Part shown: positions 62,447 through 64,000 of the stretch, in pieces
Position numbering within the stretch: the stretch's first letter is position 1
Layout: each line of letters begins with the position of its first letter
Assembly (NCBI GenBank): GCA_022774705.1
Contig: JALFLM010000130.1
Span: 1 to 64,000, forward strand
Length of the DNA: 64,000 bases
DNA from: Lachnospiraceae bacterium
Lineage (GTDB): Bacteria; Bacillota; Clostridia; Lachnospirales; Lachnospiraceae
Reading direction: 5' to 3'
Position numbers and translations under genes: made by a program
The notes under the pieces: model-generated
Told to the model about the DNA's origin: nothing
Databases searched by the model: none
The model's input: only the letters and a program-made list of their open reading frames with translations

Positions 62447-63808
62447 CTATGATCGATACGACGTATGGAGCAGATGATGGGCCGGACGGCTTCCCGGTTT
62501 TTCCAGAAACTCTTCATACAGCTGTTTCACGGCAGGATTTTCATGGGACTTTCTGTATGGAAGTTCCACATCATGATCAAGCAGTGCTCCTCTTCTTGCC
62601 TGCAGCGTCTGTTCCAGATCCGTATCCATCAGAAGCTTTGGCTGGCCGCCTCCACTCACACATCCCGCAGGACATGTCATGACTTCAATAAAATGCAGAT
62701 CAAGCGTGCCTGCCTTTACCGCCTCCAGTACCGGAATTACATTTTTCAGACCGGCCACAACACCCACCTTCAGCGTCAGATCTCCCATCCGGATCTCAGC
62801 CCGGCGGAAACCTTCCGTACTGCGTACCTGTGTCACTTCCACCTTCGGAATAGCTTCTCCCGTTACCAGCTCATAACCGGTACGGATGGCAGCCTCCATC
62901 ACACCGCCCGTGATGCCGAATATGGTTCCTGCTCCCGAATAGATTCCCAGAGGAGCATCAAAAGGCTCTTCCTCCAGTGTATCCCAGTCGATTCCCGCAT
63001 CTTTTATCAGAGCTGCCAGATCACGGGTGGTAATCGCCACATCCACATCACGGTAACCACTGTCTTTCATTTCCGGACGCTCACATTCATATTCCTTACA
63101 GGTGCAGGGCATAACCGAAATGCTGCAGATCCGGCTTCCATCCAGATTTTCCAGCTGTGCACCGTAGGTTTTGAAAATGGCGCCGCCGATCTGCTGGGGG
63201 CTTTTTGCCGATGACAGATGGTCTGTCAATTCAGGATATGTATTTTCCAGAAATCTTACCCACGCCGGGCAGCAGGAAGTAAACATGGGAAGTACGCCGC
63301 CATCCTTCACACGGCTGATCAGCTCGGTTCCTTCCTCCATGATAGTCACATCCGCTGCAAAATTCGTATCATATACCCGGTCAAATCCGAGTTTATGTAA
63401 AGCCGCCGACAGCTTTCCGGGTGTCAGCGCCCCTGCCTTTTCCCTGAAATCTTCTCCGATTGCCACCCGGACCGCCGGCGCGCACTGGACAATGGTAAAT
63501 CTCTCCGGATCCGCCAAAGCCGCCTTCACCTTGTCCAGATTGCACACAGCATGGGCAGCAAACAGCGGTTCTGTCGTATTCACGGGGAGATTTCTTTTTC
63601 TGCGCACCCGGTCATAGGCATCCTTTCCATGCATCACAAGTGAAACGCAGGATTTACATTTCTGTACGCACTGGCCGCACATAACGCAGCGGTCCGCATT
63701 GATGGTCTGGGGCTTTCCCTGTTCTCCTTCGATGGCAAAAGCCGGGCAGACCTGCGCACATTCACGGCATCCGGTACATAATTCAGGATCAATGGAAACG
63801 ATCATCAT
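62447..63808 (-). CDS. [FeFe] hydrogenase, HydA2-like
   Basis: A 453-residue iron hydrogenase. Two [4Fe-4S] ferredoxin motifs lie in the N-terminus ([11 protein letters not shown] and [11 protein letters not shown], about residues 11-51), and the H-cluster ligands follow: TSCCPAW (L1), MPCTCKEYE (L2) and [16 protein letters not shown] (L3). It lacks the long N-terminal NuoG-like part of the bifurcating type and is close in form to the HydA2 subunit of the hydrogen-dependent CO2 reductase. GGAAGGAGG precedes the ATG used. The upstream iron-sulfur gene overlaps it by 4 nt. Confidence 0.93.
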   Translation of the reverse strand: MMIVSIDPELCTGCRECAQVCPAFAIEGEQGKPQTINADRCVMCGQCVQKCKSCVSLVMHGKDAYDRVRRKRNLPVNTTEPLFAAHAVCNLDKVKAALADPERFTIVQCAPAVRVAIGEDFREKAGALTPGKLSAALHKLGFDRVYDTNFAADVTIMEEGTELISRVKDGGVLPMFTSCCPAWVRFLENTYPELTDHLSSAKSPQQIGGAIFKTYGAQLENLDGSRICSISVMPCTCKEYECERPEMKDSGYRDVDVAITTRDLAALIKDAGIDWDTLEEEPFDAPLGIYSGAGTIFGITGGVMEAAIRTGYELVTGEAIPKVEVTQVRSTEGFRRAEIRMGDLTLKVGVVAGLKNVIPVLEAVKAGTLDLHFIEVMTCPAGCVSGGGQPKLLMDTDLEQTLQARRGALLDHDVELPYRKSHENPAVKQLYEEFLEKPGSRPAHHLLHTSYRS

Positions 63809-64000
63809 CTGCATCCTCCTTCCCGACTGTTTCTGGTCAGATACAGCGTCTGTGCCGCTCTGATATTTTTTTCTTCTCTTTCCTTCTCAGGGTCAACCAG
63901 ACGAAGGGCCTGATGAGGACAGACCTGCACGCAGGCAGGTCCCTCCGGCCGGTCCTGACAGAGATCACATTTGGAAGCGAAAATCCGGGCTTCCTGCGCC
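63805..64000 (-). CDS. HycB/HydN-like iron-sulfur protein, C-terminal part, cut by window edge
   Basis: The last 64 codons of a frame that continues past the window. They contain CDLC and [10 protein letters not shown] ([19 protein letters not shown]), the second [4Fe-4S] site of HycB/HydN/CooF-type electron-transfer proteins, followed by a charged tail. Its TGA overlaps the hydrogenase start (ATGATGA). In hydrogen-dependent CO2 reductases HycB-type subunits carry electrons between HydA2 and the formate dehydrogenase, so fdhF may lie upstream; that is inference. Confidence 0.85.
   Translation of the reverse strand, partial: AQEARIFASKCDLCQDRPEGPACVQVCPHQALRLVDPEKEREEKNIRAAQTLYLTRNSREGGCR

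Noticed and set aside
62447..63808. Selenocysteine (in-frame TGA) in the hydrogenase
   Set aside because: The frame is complete with cysteine ligands and no in-frame TGA; any selenoprotein must lie beyond the window edge.

Overview
The window looks like the chromosome of an anaerobic, Gram-positive member of the Clostridia, most like a gut Lachnospiraceae. The evidence is the SCIFF peptide with its radical SAM maturase beside a fused secDF, yajC and tgt; gatCAB for indirect Gln/Asn charging; a CooT-type nickel protein; a PdaA-type cortex deacetylase, which points to endospore formation; and an [FeFe] hydrogenase next to selB. Genes are dense, sigma-A promoters are well formed (TTGACA-N17-TATAAT type) and ribosome sites are strong AGGAGG types. 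No rRNA, CRISPR array, prophage or intact transposase is visible.

Layout. 1-9044 (minus): amino-acid biosynthesis in the order leuB, ilvD, ilvB, then serC, serA, a DUF1015 gene, dtd and a cut-off DUF218 gene. 9604-16345: a membrane protein with a PepSY-like region, an AEC transporter, an HPr-like protein without the catalytic His, two small kinase-like genes, an unusual HTH regulator fused to a superoxide-reductase-like module, an arsC-family remnant and a Gfo/Idh oxidoreductase. A MITE-like element (16468-16709) and a truncated copy (15308-15355) lie here. 16713-25962 (minus): gatCAB, then tgt/yajC/secDF/scfB/scfA and a TIGR04086-like membrane protein. 26069-34958: zinc-ribbon protein, M56 peptidase, purL and a large secreted VanW protein.

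35253-49824: an amidohydrolase; a nickel-type trio (76-aa protein, His-rich protein, CooT); an ATP-grasp/esterase pair; a phosphate module (Na/Pi symporter with a textbook Pho box, then PhoP and PhoR); a cytidylate-kinase-like protein; a second two-component system; and cbiMNQO, whose CbiQ has a His-rich N-terminus. 49892-64000: a secreted GH25 lysozyme with six Fn3 repeats, pepD, two tRNA-Leu genes (UAG and CAG anticodons), a lipoprotein with a cytoplasmic tail, pdaA, glgA, a BlaI-type repressor, and at the right edge selB, an [FeFe] hydrogenase and the end of an iron-sulfur protein. The last three fit the edge of a hydrogen-dependent CO2 reductase locus.

Themes. Metal handling (Ni/Co: CooT trio and cbiMNQO) fits the metalloenzymes of an acetogen-like metabolism. 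Phosphate uptake and its regulators form a self-contained regulon. Several secreted cell-wall enzymes (VanW, GH25, PdaA, possibly M56/BlaI) lie in the second half. The points most worth a second look are the HTH-superoxide-reductase fusion, the MITE with its truncated sibling, the HydA/HycB/SelB cluster, the CooT trio and the ATP-grasp/esterase pair.
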